DNA of 64,000 nucleotides, taken from NCBI RefSeq assembly GCF_000485595.1, contig NW_014577112.1, positions 4,782 to 68,781 on the forward strand, given 5' to 3'. The notes under the pieces were generated by a model. It was given only the letters and a program-made list of their open reading frames with translations. It searched no databases and was not told the origin of the DNA. The translations under genes and the position numbers were made by a program. Of the stretch, positions 26,401 to 40,734 are shown one piece after another. This DNA comes from Priapulus caudatus. Its lineage: Eukaryota > Priapulida > Priapulimorpha > Priapulimorphida > Priapulidae. Each line of letters starts with the position of its first letter. Within the stretch, counting starts at the first letter, position 1.

Positions 26401-29400
26401 AGTTGCAGGTTATATTTAGCATTTCTGAAATGTAATAGAAATGTACATTTCCAGAATTTCACTTCCCGGCCATACTATAGTCCTGCAGAGAAAGCATCTG
26501 AGAGAAGAAAGATAAGGGGGCGAGAGAGGGAAAAAGAGAGGGGCTAGATAAATAGGTAGCGTTAGAAAGAGAGATGGGCAAGGGGGAGAGAGAGGGCATA
26601 GATAGATAGGTAGCGTTAGAAAGAGAGAGGGGCAAGAGACACACAGAGAGAGAGAAAGAGAGAAAGAGAGAAAGAGAGAAAGAGAGAGAGATAGACAAAG
26701 CGAGAGTACACATGAAAGAGAGAGAGATAGTGGTGGAGGTGTCATCAGCAGTACTTCTGTAGATGTCCTATATACACTATATACATGATATATGTCAAGT
26801 CTCTAGCAATGAGTGGTACGTCTGCAAAAGTCGACTGTAGATGTTAGTCCATGGATGCTCTGAATTTGTCATTGATATGCTGTTGTCGATCATCCCCATC
26901 AATTCCTATAACATAAGTGGTTAACCTTAGCATTTGTTTTACAGCTTTCTGAGGAAGCCAGTGCAGTGAACAGCATCTATCTTGCGCAACACGTAGAAAC
27001 GTATTTCAACAGTTCTGATCTACTACGTGGCGCTATTTATCGGCTGATGAACACCACCAGTCTTCGCTATGGAGATTTGGACCTTGTCGAAGAGTACAGT
27101 GGCTCTAATTTCAGCGGCCCATCCATCCCAATAACATTGAGCCTAGAGGATCAATACAGGTTAGTCTATTTCCTTTGCAGGCATTTATTACAGTTTGTGC
27201 GTAGTGACGGCCACTATAGACTCGTTTAGATCGAGTGTACATTTGTGGAAACCACATGGTTAGCGATGTGATGGCCCTCCTGGGCGGTTACGTATGTGAG
27301 AATTTGGCATGACATTGTTGTTTTGCCGTTTCAGTTTGCTTGACGCTCTGCTGCAGCAAGCCACTGAACAATCTCTAACTGCAAAACGAGTCATCTCAGT
27401 GTTTGACACCGTCATTGACACCATCACCTCCAAGCTTGCTAACCTCACAACTCGTAAGCATCGTCTCAGCAGTTTCTAGCAGTGTGGCAAACGCAAAATA
27501 ATCCGGACTTCGCAAATACGAATCTGCGTTAAATGGAATGACTCGATTGTACGCGGTTTAGGTTTTCGCTCCTGGTCACCTGCGTCATACTGGTGTGCCC
27601 GTGATGTTCACCAGATCGTGTTGCTATATTTAATTTTTTTCCCGCTTGGTAGGTGAGTCGTTTGCGCTGTCAGACCTGTTTCCTCCAGACTCCCAGCTGT
27701 ACTCTCTGGTAGCCAACCTGCTGCCCGTCATGCCAGACGTCTATGTGCTCTGGCAAAGTCATAGCCTTGACAATAAGGTAACGAAATCCTACTCATAGTC
27801 GAATACTTGATCATTATGATTAACACACTATTACCACTGTGATGAGAGAAATAAATTGCTTGGTGGAATTATTTGCATCTACTGATAAGCAATTCTAAAC
27901 GAAACAATCATGTTTGGGCTACCAATCATTACTTAGTAGTTATTTATACAGACTTGCAGCAGTGCCCTTGGTTCTATTTTCCTTAAATTTATCGCCTCAT
28001 GTCGTGAAATTATATTTACTGTATAATCAAATATGTTTTAGCAGTTAAACGTCTATATAAGACACTTGGCATTGCTACTGAGTTGTAGCTATATAGGGTA
28101 ACTACCTTTATAACACTCGTCTGTTTATAAGGGCCACTTTGGGCATGTGCTGTGAGTGACCCCTATATGCATAGAGGTTTTGTTCGACACGCACTGAAGT
28201 CTGCCGCGCACTTTGGCTTGCATGCCTTGTATTTCATGCCCCGGACCCAGCTTCGATACTAATTAATGTGCGACGGGTTTACACGCAGCCCTTAGGGCCT
28301 CGTCTTGCCTCTCCTGATACCAGTACTAGCCCTAGTACTTTCAAAACAATAATATATACTAATACCCCTGTATATAGGTTGACTGTGAATGAATTTCAGA
28401 AAGCTAGTTTCACAACAAAGCTTTGTTCTGTGTGCGTGTAGTTGCAGCAGGCGCTGCAGCAGTATCCAGGGAAGGAGTTTCTGGAGAAGCTATGCACCGA
28501 TGGCCTGCAGGACATCCTCCCTACTCCGGGCTTCTCCCCCGAGCAGTATAGCAACGTGCAGACTGCCATCTGCCAGCTCAACTACACGCAGCTGCTGCCC
28601 GAGCTGATATCCTTCTTCAACGTCGATGAAATTACAAACGAAGATTTCCAATTGGTATTCATTTATTACGAAACTGTTTAATCCATGTCTTCCCTTCAGG
28701 AAAATACTAGTACTACATTTACTGCCTACTGTACATCATATGCTAATACCATTGTTCTGTGATTGCCTACTACTCGTGGTCTGATTCATTTAGTAACGAA
28801 TTGCGATCATTTTGTATCACTATGATGTCGTGTGTAGTGGTGTGCATCAAAAACCAGTTTCACATAGACAGTTTATACTATACATGCTACTGCTTATTCG
28901 CTATTACACATTTTATCATTTTTCAGCCTAATGCGTGGCAGCCGTTCATGAAATACTACAGACTGCAAGAGATGGTGGTGTCAATTGTTCAGTCGCCACC
29001 TGTGTTCATACAGGATGACACGTGGATGAATACCACCAGGTGGCAGGAGGCTGTGGCTCAGAGTAATAACATTCTGTTGAACATCACAACGGACCCTATG
29101 CTGTACGTACAAAAAAAACTAGTTCATATCGTGAGATGTCATTTGTTTAAAAGTGAATTAAGCTTATAAGATATGAAGTAGCTGAAATATTGTTTCTAAA
29201 CACGATGCTCAACCTTGGGTCATGTATTCACGTTACTAGGCAACTGTTGGCTACAGAAATACGTATGATCACGCAGCACAAAATTAAATCACTGCCATGA
29301 CTAACCCCGACACACTGTCTTGTAGTTGTAAGGGTTTGTACTTGAGAGTCGTCGAATGCTAAGCCCTGTATAATTTGTGAACTCGATTGAATCATTGCCT

Positions 29401-32400
29401 AGCATTGAGAATAGGAATGTTGTTTTCTTGTTTATTGAAGATTGGCTAATATATTGGACCAGTTTCTTCCGTACGTGGAGGATACTACATTTGGTCAAGT
29501 GGTGAAGTCGTATTACTATGTCTCATCGGTGTTGCTAGATTACACAAATCAGCTGCTTCACTCATTAACATGTAAGTTGTCAATTTAGTAACATTAACCA
29601 GTCACGTTGCACTTATAGTATGTAGAGCACGTTGTAATAGACTGAGATGTAGTCTGATTAATAGTCATTTTGGCTTCTTCATAATCAATAACTTTGTAAG
29701 GAACAACTGCATGTGACATTTAGCAATATATGGCGTTATAGAGGCAATATAACTCGTTTTCATAGTTTATCCTTAATTAAGGTCACTGCATGTGTCATCT
29801 TGTACTTCTATTATTACAGTTTTAGCTTAGACATTTCTTTTCGTGTTAAAATGTGTTTTAATTTTTTACAAAACAATGCAGTAGAATCCTATTGAATCGT
29901 AATGTGACTGATACATTCATGCACCCATTGCAGACAAGGATGGGGCAGTAGACATTGCCAGTCTGTTTGTGAATGCTACACAGCTGCAGAAGATTCTTCA
30001 GTTGAATTTTGACGTGGGACCAGACATCAGCGATGTATTCCTTAGGAGTGCGCTCAGAATTGATAAGGTATGCGCACAACTGTAGCTGTCTGATCCTGAT
30101 TCTGTTGAGAACAAACTTGTGCAGAACCAGCCTATGCCTGCTACCCAACAATGCCAGTTTAAACGTGTTGTAACTTAAATTGGCTGAAAATATTATAAAC
30201 ATTACTTGTGGTTTGTGCAGATATCCGATTTGGTGCAGAGTTTATCAACAGAGGGTGTTGAGGCAATTCTGTGTAGTGAAGCTTCCATAAACGAGTACTT
30301 CATCCTTCCCAATACAACGGATGCTGGACAGCTAAAGGATGCTTTATGTCACATCAATGCTACACAGCTCAAAGAGGAGCTGGCAGGGCTGTTCGATATA
30401 CAGGGACTCATAATACAGGTTACATATTCATCACTAAGGAATTATCATGTTTGGTCTCCATTTAATTTCTTAGAAAGATGGTTAAATTGCATTGCTGTAT
30501 TGTTAGACATAGTCTGATGAATTTAATCAAAAATACATTTCTGTCTAAATTACCATCTAAGCAATAGACAAAACTACTATGCACATTAGCCATATGCATA
30601 TTGAATTAGATGGTGAAAAATGAAGGCTTTTTAAAAGTAACTGGAGTAAACCAGCATTTGCGATGCATTCTTCGCTCACTGTTTACTGACTGTTCACTTA
30701 TCTTTCAGCTATCTGACGCAGCAAATGCATCAAAGAGCATTAGTCTTACTGAGCAGATGGTTAACTACCTCAGCGGTTCTGATCTGCTTAGAAGTGCCAT
30801 ATATAAGCTGATGAACAGCTCTTCCCTTGTCTACAATGGCACACAGCTTGATGGTCATTTCACCACACCATATGTCACTGAACTGATGATCAACAATGAG
30901 GATTTGTATCGGTATATATTACAAAATATTTCTAGATAAATGTTATCCCTATAGTGTTGGTTTTCCAGAGAGTTACAAAGCTGCTCGCATTCAACATAGC
31001 TCTACTCAGCTGTAAAAACTCAACACCTAAAGCTGCATTAGTGGGTGTTGAAATAACTGCTGTCGACAGCAGACGAACAATGAACCCACTTATATCGGCT
31101 AAGTGCTGTCAATGTGTTTTTTCTGTGATGTCGTTCTCAAAGTCGTCTGGTAACAATGTTACGTGGTTGACATGTGTATCTTTTTCTCATTCAGCATGGC
31201 TTTGGAGGCTCTACAACCGATCGTACAACAGTCAGACGAAGCACGGGCATTTATCCGCAATCTTGACACAGTATTGGACACGGTCGACTCTAAACTTGCT
31301 GCCGTCACACCTCGTAAGTTACTAACTTTGCAAGAGATCGCGCTTTTGGGATGCAATTAATTATACGTGAATCACCGATGATACCGGGGACCATTTTATC
31401 TGTTTGAGTATTTGTGTTACCATAACCACATGTTGAAAATCTGGCGGAAAAGCACTGTTTGTAAATTTTTCCATTTTTTGAATTATTGTCAATTTATTCA
31501 TTGTCGAATGTGTGCAGCTTATATTATGTACTTTATATCTGCAGTGCAAGTGTTATCAGCAAATACAATTAGCAAACGTCTGATTCCTTTGCATCATTCT
31601 GCTGCATTTCTGATTCGAATGGTTGTAGGCAAATGTGTGCTTTCTTTCTAGATGGTAACCTCAGCTTGTCGGATTTGTTGCCACCAGACTCCCAGCTTTA
31701 CTACTTATTTAGCAAGATCCTGCCTGTGTTACCTGAAGTCTACAGCATACTTCAGTCAAACCATTTACAGGTAACACGCTTTTGACAGTATCCATGAATT
31801 GCATATGCTTGTGTTTATTGGGTGATGGGTGTTCATTTACAGTTTTGATTGCCCCGGAGGTGAAAAAGTTGGTCGGTAATGTTTGACTTAGCATGTGTAA
31901 TGATTTGATTATTACATTAGTAATATAATCCTGGGTTCATATAATAATAATAAACTGACGAGTTTTATGTGTAGTTGCAGCAGGCGCTGCAGCAGTATCC
32001 AGGGGAGGAGTTTCTGGAGAAGCTATGCACCGATGGCCTGCAGGATATCCTCCCTACCCCGGGCTTCTCCCCCGAGCAGTATAGCAACGTGCAGACTGCC
32101 ATCTGCCAGCTCAACTACACGCAGCTGCTGGCCGAGCTGATATCCTTCTTCAACTTTGATGACTTGACGTTTCTACAGGTAATTATATAATAAACCTAAA
32201 TTACAATACATTTCGTGATTCGATCATTGTCTTCGACACTTTTTGTGTGATCTAATGTAATGTTACAGGTCATGCCACAGCAGGTTGCCGTTCATGTCTG
32301 CCGTAACGTATGTAGAATAAAGCCATTTATGTTATACTCTACGTCTTCGATCGTCACTGACGTGCACCACACACCGTACAAGTACTAACCATACTACAGA

Positions 32401-35400
32401 GGGGTAGAACCTCCCTACAGCAGTGGTGGAAATTAACTTTTGAACAAGGGAGTACAACGGACTCCCTGCCCTCAAAAAGAGGGAGTCCGCGGCAAAATGA
32501 GGGAGTCCGCAGTCTGAAGTTCAAAATTAAAGATATTCACAATAACGCATGTGCTTATTTTGAAGATTCATGCGGTTGCACGTCTGCCAAATTTTCTTTG
32601 GACATTTGCTGAAAAAATACGGTAATTCCATGAGGCCGTGCTCTAGAATGAACTAGTTAGTATGGCAGAATTTTCAGGGAGTCACACGAACTCCTGCATA
32701 TGTCAAATCAGGGAGTCCGGCAGTAAATCAGGGAGTATTTGACTACGGACTCCCGTTAATTTCGCACTCTGCTACAGTACCATCACCTAGCGTGCCGTGA
32801 AATTTTGGTCAATATATATATATATGTGACAGCATTAGGCTTGGGAGAGTTTTTGCTATGCAACGATATTCGTTAATGTTGACAATATGTGCATGTTGAT
32901 TCTTTAGGAAAACAATAGCAGTCCCGTGGATATCCTGGCAACATTTACCAAAGCTCAGAATTTGCAGTCACGAGTTATGCAGCTGGTGGAGAGTCCGCCG
33001 GTGTTCATCGACGACGTGTTCTTCATCGATATCGATAAATGGCAGCGTGCGCTGAATGAAAGCGAAATACTACTGCAGTCAAGCGCAGAGAGACAAGCAT
33101 TATAGTAAGTGTCGTGGCATTTTGTTAGCTGCAGGTCTGCGGGCGTGTGGTGTGTGTTTTGTAGTGTTGTAAGCAATTTAAAATTGTAGTGAGGGAGGAA
33201 TTAATTCAACGACAGATCCACCGCAGGAGCAAGTTTTGGTAAAGTTATGATACAGCGTGAGTGCATATATGCATAGTGTGATATTTTATACTGTTATTGC
33301 ACCCGCTATACAAGCAATAACTAACGTGGCAGTGTTGAGCTGTGAGAGTTAACCCATAAACGTGTAGATTGTTGCAGCAATCTTCTATTTGTAACAGTAT
33401 GGCTGGCATCGCAGATGATTACCTGAGATTGCTACCAGTAGACATCCAAGGGAGAGTTGAATCATTCACTCGGGGTCCTGTTGTGGCATTCAAATACATA
33501 ACTGAGAAGCTAAACACTTTAAAACGTGAGTGGATGTTATGTATATGGTGTAATTGTGTCTTATATCATCATATTGGCACTCTATCATCACATTTAAATG
33601 TAGACCATTCAGCTATGCAGGTTCACACGAGGATTGATGCTTGCCTATTTCAGGAGAGAATGGTAAAGTGAATATTACAGCGCTGTTTAAGAACTCGCCA
33701 AAACTTCGCAAAGTTCTTGACCTAGCAATTGGTCTGGCACCAGACGTCATTGACACCTTGTTGAAAAGTGCTGTCAGATATGATAAGGTGATTGCCACGA
33801 GCTTTTTTGTTTTTGTTCAAAAAGTGTTTGAACTATTTTCGTGTAAAAGAACATGAATTAAAGTTTCTCGCTGAAGGATTCGGCTGCCATGATTCAGCTC
33901 CTAGCTGTGATTTGTAGTGTTGATCATCGATCAGTCATAGTCTTTTAAGCTTTTTACAGTACTTGGAAATTCATGACGATTTTTTATTAACATTTTAAGT
34001 TGAGATTACTTTAGTTGTAAGTGACATATGACAAACCTTGTGAATCGATCTGGACTTGAGGTCTATTAGAATTAATAAATGTGATGGGTAACAAATATTC
34101 TAGAAGAAAAATTGTGTTTGCTACAAATCGGTAATTGGTACATTTTTAACTGCTACAGATTTCCAAGCTAACATCAATGAACGTTGCAGACATTGAGACA
34201 ATAATGTGTAGTGAAGCTTCCATAAACGAGTATTTCGTCCTTCCTAATACAACGGATGCCGGACAGCTAAAGGATGCTTTATGTCAGATCAATGCTACAC
34301 AGCTCAGAGAGGAGCTGACAGGGTTGTTCGATATACAGGGACTCATCCAAGAGGTGAAAAATCTTTCTTTTAAAAATCAACCCCCTTACAACGAAATCAC
34401 ATTCGATCCATGATAGTTATGTTGACAATCTAAAATACACACTTTAATGAATGGTCCTATTTGTTCGACCAAACACAATCTGTGTACGCTTCAGTGTTGT
34501 GACACGCTTACCATCTTTGATTTGTTTGGCCTTGCCATTATTGTGCAGTTGGAAGCTGGGCCTGGCACAGTCAACCACCAGCCAGTTCAACAGCTAGTGG
34601 GACTACTTATCGACTACACGAATGTCATCGAGACCATGGACAGCATTTTGTTGCCATTCGCTGGCAACGAATCCACCTTCTACTATGGAGATGTTGATTT
34701 GAAGCAGCACTTTGCTCAGCGGACATTCATCACATCGGATGTGCAGGAGATCCTGCGTGGGATAGAGCCGGCAGAGTGAGTGAACAAACAGATGACTACA
34801 AACGACTCGTTACTTCACGAGTGAAATATGCTACCGCGCCTGCTACGATTATTTTCGCGTATAACTCCATCATCATAGAATGCTGGCAGTTTATGATATT
34901 GGCTATGATTTAATGTTATCTCAAAATAGCATGAAGGGTGAGTAATGAATAGTAATAGTATTATTAAGTGTAAGTAACAGTAATAACAGTGGCTGGTTTT
35001 TCCTCAGTTTATTGGAGTCAACAGTAGTGCTGGAGACACTCTTGGGCAATACTAGTTTCTATAGAGATCTAAAGATCTACCTGAACTCCTTCAACATTAT
35101 CGTTGACATCCTTGATGAAAAGATAATCAACTTTGCAGGTCAGTACCACCATGACGTTGACATTCATCTCATTGTTGATGACTTTTGCATGTAGTGATTA
35201 ACTGTATGTAGCAAGTCTGTTTATGGACAGTTTTTTGCAAGAGCAGATTGCACTTGACTATTCCTCTGTTAGAAATCTAATGTATAATGTATTATGTCTA
35301 GTATGTTGTGTAATATGTCATGCTGTTGCAGACAATTTGACGCTGTCTACCCTCCTGCCAGAAGAAAATAATGCGCGCAACTTCTTACGGGATGTCTACC

Positions 35401-38400
35401 AGCTCACCCCACAGTATATTGATGCTCTGATGGCGGCCTCATTCAATCCCAGTGTATGTATTCACGACGGTGTACTGGCAGTCTGTTTATTGGCAGTCGG
35501 GCCGTGTTGTGTCCAGAATTGGTTTGAGGGAAATGTCTGTCCTGCTCGGATCACTCGTATGTTGTGAATTTTCAGTGTGATTAAGTCGTTCGGTTAGTTA
35601 GTGAGGATCCATCTTGCATGTGTCTGCGTTGGAATTGCCTTTGATCAGCTCACTGCTGCTGCAGTCAACTGTGGTCTCACTGAGGTTGAAATTGATCTAC
35701 GGTATCACTGATGCAGTTTAATGCATCGACAAAATCTGCTTGGCTAAACGTGTAAGTGTTTTCTTGCAGGCTCTGATTAACAACACAAAGCTCCAACTAT
35801 GCAAGGCAGAGAATGAGCTCGATGACATGTGGCTATTCCCGGATCACGTCGACCCAACTGTGCTAGCGAGACTTCTCTGCTCTACTAACTGGACTGCGAT
35901 CAGTATTGAGCTGAGTTTAGCGACCATGTGGCCGCGAGTTGTGCGCGAGGTATGGTTATCGAGCGTGTATTATTATACTATTACAATCCCTCTCGGGAAT
36001 TAAACACGAGGAATTAATACGTCCTGAAGAGTATGAAGCAGTGTACCATTACGTTAACTTATCTTCGTCTTTTTCTTTATCTTCATTCAGTTTTCATAGT
36101 ATTGGTTTGTATACACTGACATTTGAGCATCTCGTATCATTTCTGTATCACCTTCAGTTGTCCAAGTTGGACACAGATGACCCTGTCGCACCGTTGAACT
36201 TGACCACAACAGTGATGAATATCCAGCGAGTTGTGAATGTAGCGCATCTTCTGCCCGGAGAGCCGGTCGACTCTGTCGACAAGTTTTTCCTGTTTGAAGG
36301 CAATAGTAGCGAGTGGTTGAGAGATATCCAGGATGCCCTGTTCAGATATGCTGAATCGGATCACATCGATAACACGTAAGTTCTTTTGTGAGATGGAAGA
36401 GATGTGCATTTGCTTAGGCATTGCTTTTGCATTAAATACTGCAATTCAGGTTTTGCCAGCTGCGACAAGCTCACTTGCTATAGTTATTGATTAAACACTT
36501 TATAAAAACTGTGTTGAGACATTCTCAAATCATGCTATCAAACAGATATCTTCAGTGTGTTAAAGGCATTTAGAACGTGGTATACGTAGGTGCAGAAACT
36601 GTAACACAACTAGTCAAGCAGCGATTATCAACACTGGTAATCTTCAACAGCCATTTAATCGCTAGAGAATTCACCTGTTGTGTTGTAGGCTGTTGTCAAA
36701 TCTGGAGGTACTGACTCCTCTCCTTGCCCAAGCAGATGAGAGAATCCTTAAATGGCTTCATATCTATAATGCTCTCAATCAATTCGCCATTCGTGAATTG
36801 GAAGGAATCAGGACAACTGGTATGTTGGTTTTTCATAATAATCCGTATTACTATATGTGCCTTCATTAAATCCTTCACTTGTTCCTAATTTTTGCACTTA
36901 TGACTAACAGCAATAGCAGAGTGAGGGTGATTTCAAATAACATAGTGTACAAAATATAGCCCTGGGTAACATTTAAGGTCTGTATACATTTATGGAGTGG
37001 ATTTATCTGGGAAACGTATTGATTCTTACTGATTTCACAGGAGATAATCCTGTGGATGGTTGTGTAATCATACTTTAATACGACGCTGTTGTATATATAA
37101 GATATAAGTGGTATATATAAGAAGGAAACTGCCCACTATTACCTATAATAGGTTTAACAGTTTGTTGTTTGTCGGCAGGGCGTCTTCTTCCATTTGCTAG
37201 TCTCTACAATAATAGCTACCAGGGGGCGTCACTACTGAAGAACCTACTGGCCATAGATGAGGTGGTTCTTACAGACTTGTTCGGCGCGGATGTCCGTCCA
37301 CAGAATGTAAGCGTGGCGACCTAGTCACGTAGGAGTCCGCGAGATGGTATCGCAATAGCTGTACTAGTGTTTGCCACTTTTACTCTCTATCCGCATTAAC
37401 TACAGTGGAAGCTTGTGAAAATGTCGGATATAAAACTATATATGTTGTTAGGTTGTGAATAATAATAATCTTGATAATATTATGTGATTAGAGTTATTTT
37501 TAAACAATTCAAACTACGCATAATCACGTTGTATTCCATTCGTGTTGCGTTTGAGTGTGAAATGACCGCGAAAAATTTATTTGCCATAATGAAATGCATC
37601 CGCTTCACGAAGCCTAGCATCATGACTCTTCACTTGTTCATCATCATCTACATTCCATGCTACACCACAGGTGGCGCTACTGTTCGTCTCTGATGACCCT
37701 CGACAGCTGCTCTGCAACAGCTCTCTGAACGAGTGGCTCCACCTGCAGTCTGCTGCAACGACTACTTTAGATGAGCTGAAGGGGGCGCTGTGCAGCATCA
37801 ATGTCACCACTTTAAGAGACGCATTGTTGCTCGACGTCGATTTATCTCGCTTGATCCAGGAGGTGATCACGTGGGCTGTTTATAGTCACCTTGGTCTGTG
37901 ACAGTGTAATCTTTTGCACTGTGGCTTAAATTTTTTTATTAACAAATTTTTACTTTAAAAAAACTATTTTTGCACTTTGGCTTTTTTTAATCTTTGGCCT
38001 TTTCTCACTTATCTGTTGTGGCGTGTACCGGTGTGTTTGTATCGCTTTCAACGTCATACCAAATGGTGCTCTTTCCCCATATAGATAATGGACATTGAAC
38101 GACCTGACTTCAATGCATCTGCGCTCGACTGGAGACATCTGTACGCAGACATAGAGAGTCCGTCATATCTTGTCAACAGCATCATCATGGGGCGTGTCCC
38201 GGTTGTCATGAAGACCGACCCTCTCGCTCAGCTCTTCAACGGCAGCCTGATCAAGCCTCTGCTGCGGGTGGCGCTCGAGGGACTTGCGTCGGTTCAACCC
38301 AACGAGTACGTGAATATATGTTCGCGCTAGATGCGGGTATAAACGTGCTCACATCCATCTAGTATGTGAATAAGTATATCAGCTAGATGGTAGATATGTG

Positions 38401-40695
38401 TCTTCACCCATCTAGTATGTGATTCGCTAACAAGTGATTCTTTTCGTTGCAGAACATTTGCAGTGTGGGAAGCGCTAGAACAGAGGCTGCTGGGTGGTCC
38501 GAGTCATTACCCGCGAGACATCTACCGCTACCAATCCGTCAACTACTTCCTCCATCAGGTCATAGGAACGCTACGTAGCCTCGAAGGTCAGGGTCGGTGG
38601 TGCATGTTATGTATGCATAAGGATTGCTTCCTGCCAAGGGAGCCTCGTTGTGAAACAGAGAATAAAGCGAACATGTACATTCACTAGTTATACGAGTGTT
38701 TCGCATTAAATAGAGAGGTACAAACACAACGGTGTACGCCTGCAGAAATCAAACTTATTTCAGTTTTATATAGAAAGGTATTTTTAGACGCCAAACTGTT
38801 TAGGTTCGTGTGTATGCTTACAGTAAGTGTCAGCTTAAAGATGATGTGATACACCTAACCCCGGTGATTAGTATTCAGTAATGTCATACACATAATAGCT
38901 ATTGAAAACATTTTGCAGGCAACGGTGTGTCCTTGGCATCCTTGAAGTATCAGAGCAAGTCTGTTTTGCCCTACATACTTGATTCCTTCCTGGAAACGGG
39001 CGACAGGATTTTCACTGCTAGTGACTTTCTCTTCATGGTAGGATTTTTATGGTGTTCCACTAGCAGAAAAGGCATTTTACCAGTAGCTCTTGATATCTTG
39101 TGTGGGTCACTGCAGGTATTTACTCGAACATCTGTTAACTTAACAGGTCGATCCCCATCCTGCATCATTAGTGAATTTCAAGTTGGTGTAATAAGTAGCA
39201 TATTCACTAGTAAGTGAGAAGAATGTATTTTACAACATTTGTATTTGTGGATGTATTTGGGAAATAAATCATCCTTTGATGTTCCTTCGTGCAGCATGAC
39301 GCTGACCGGCTAAGCAACGTTCCTGCCACAGCGTCGGCTGTCTGCAACCCCGCCTACGTCCAGCAAACATTCACGGCATTAAATCACACGCAACTGCTTG
39401 GTGCTCTCTGCAACAACACGGCTAGTTGGCATTTAGCTCTCTTGGACCTCGGCCTGTCACGTTCTGAGATGTTCTACGTGATAACACGGGTAAGGAAGAT
39501 ATGATATCGCATGCGTATGCACATATACCTCTTTTGTAGTAAGCGTTGCTTTTGTAATCACTCTATCCCAGCATATGTAGTAACAATGCAACAATGCCCG
39601 TTTGTAATAACTTGACCGTAACATTTGTAATAACAGTTAAAACTCTCAGTAATGAAATAAAATTCTCTTACAAACATGAGTGAGCAACGTTACAAAATTT
39701 GTGTGATGGAGTTTTCCTTAGATGCAGTGTAATCCGTGTCTATTTTACCAACCGACTTGAGGCTAGATAAAAAATATCTAATCGGTGTTCTCACAATGGC
39801 ATAGCTCTATGCCAACGTGAGCGACGACGATCTCGAACTGGCAGTAGAGGGCGCCACCGACCCAGAGCTTACCAGGAGGCAGCAGGAGGATGCCACGCGC
39901 AGGAACGAGGACCTCTGGTGGCTGACCCAGCGACTCATGAACCTTCGCGAGGGAATGCTGAGCAGCGACGACCTTGAGGACAGACCAGCACACGACGTTG
40001 CTGACGTTGTCATTGACACGTGAGTACAGAGACTCCCCGACTTACGAACAGGTTCGGTTCTGAGCGGTCATTCGTAAGTCCATTTGTTCGTACGTCGAAC
40101 ATATGTACGTAGTCGTACGTATACAGTATTGTACAGTAGTGTATTATATGTACGTGCGAACATCGAGTAACCTCGAAATGTACATAGTGTAAACATATAC
40201 GTGAACACAGGAGTTGGCGAAATTCAAAATCAGGGGGGGGGGCGATTGTGTCATCACGCGGCGGATCTGAAAACTAAACATTGCGCCTACATTTTTTTCG
40301 ACTTAGGGCAAATTGTTTGTATCATCGAAAGTTTGTAACTCAAATGTTCGTAAGTCAGGGAGTATCTTTATTGTAGCTTTTGAGGCTCCTGTTACCTCCA
40401 TGCCTGAGTGATTCCTTGAAGTCGTTTCATATGTCAACCGTTTATTGCTTCATTGCAAAGGGTACTTTAATTTTGAAACGATTCCATTTTCTGTATGTCG
40501 TAAACTAAAGCAAAGAACTTTAAACAACAAACGAAACGTTCTCTTATCATTCGGCTCCTGCAAGTATACATGTTCATGAAGAGCCATGTTTAGTAACGTT
40601 GTGCTGTGAAGTTACCATTTTTGGATACAAACGTGCACGCATACATGACAGCGGAGTGAGCTTGACCAACATAGCAATAATATGCTAGATGTGTG

Positions 40696-40734
<39 letters not shown>

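Noticed and set aside
26416-26745. Antisense Ser/Leu-repeat open frame with apparent signal peptide
   Set aside because: Reverse strand of a (GA)n purine tract.
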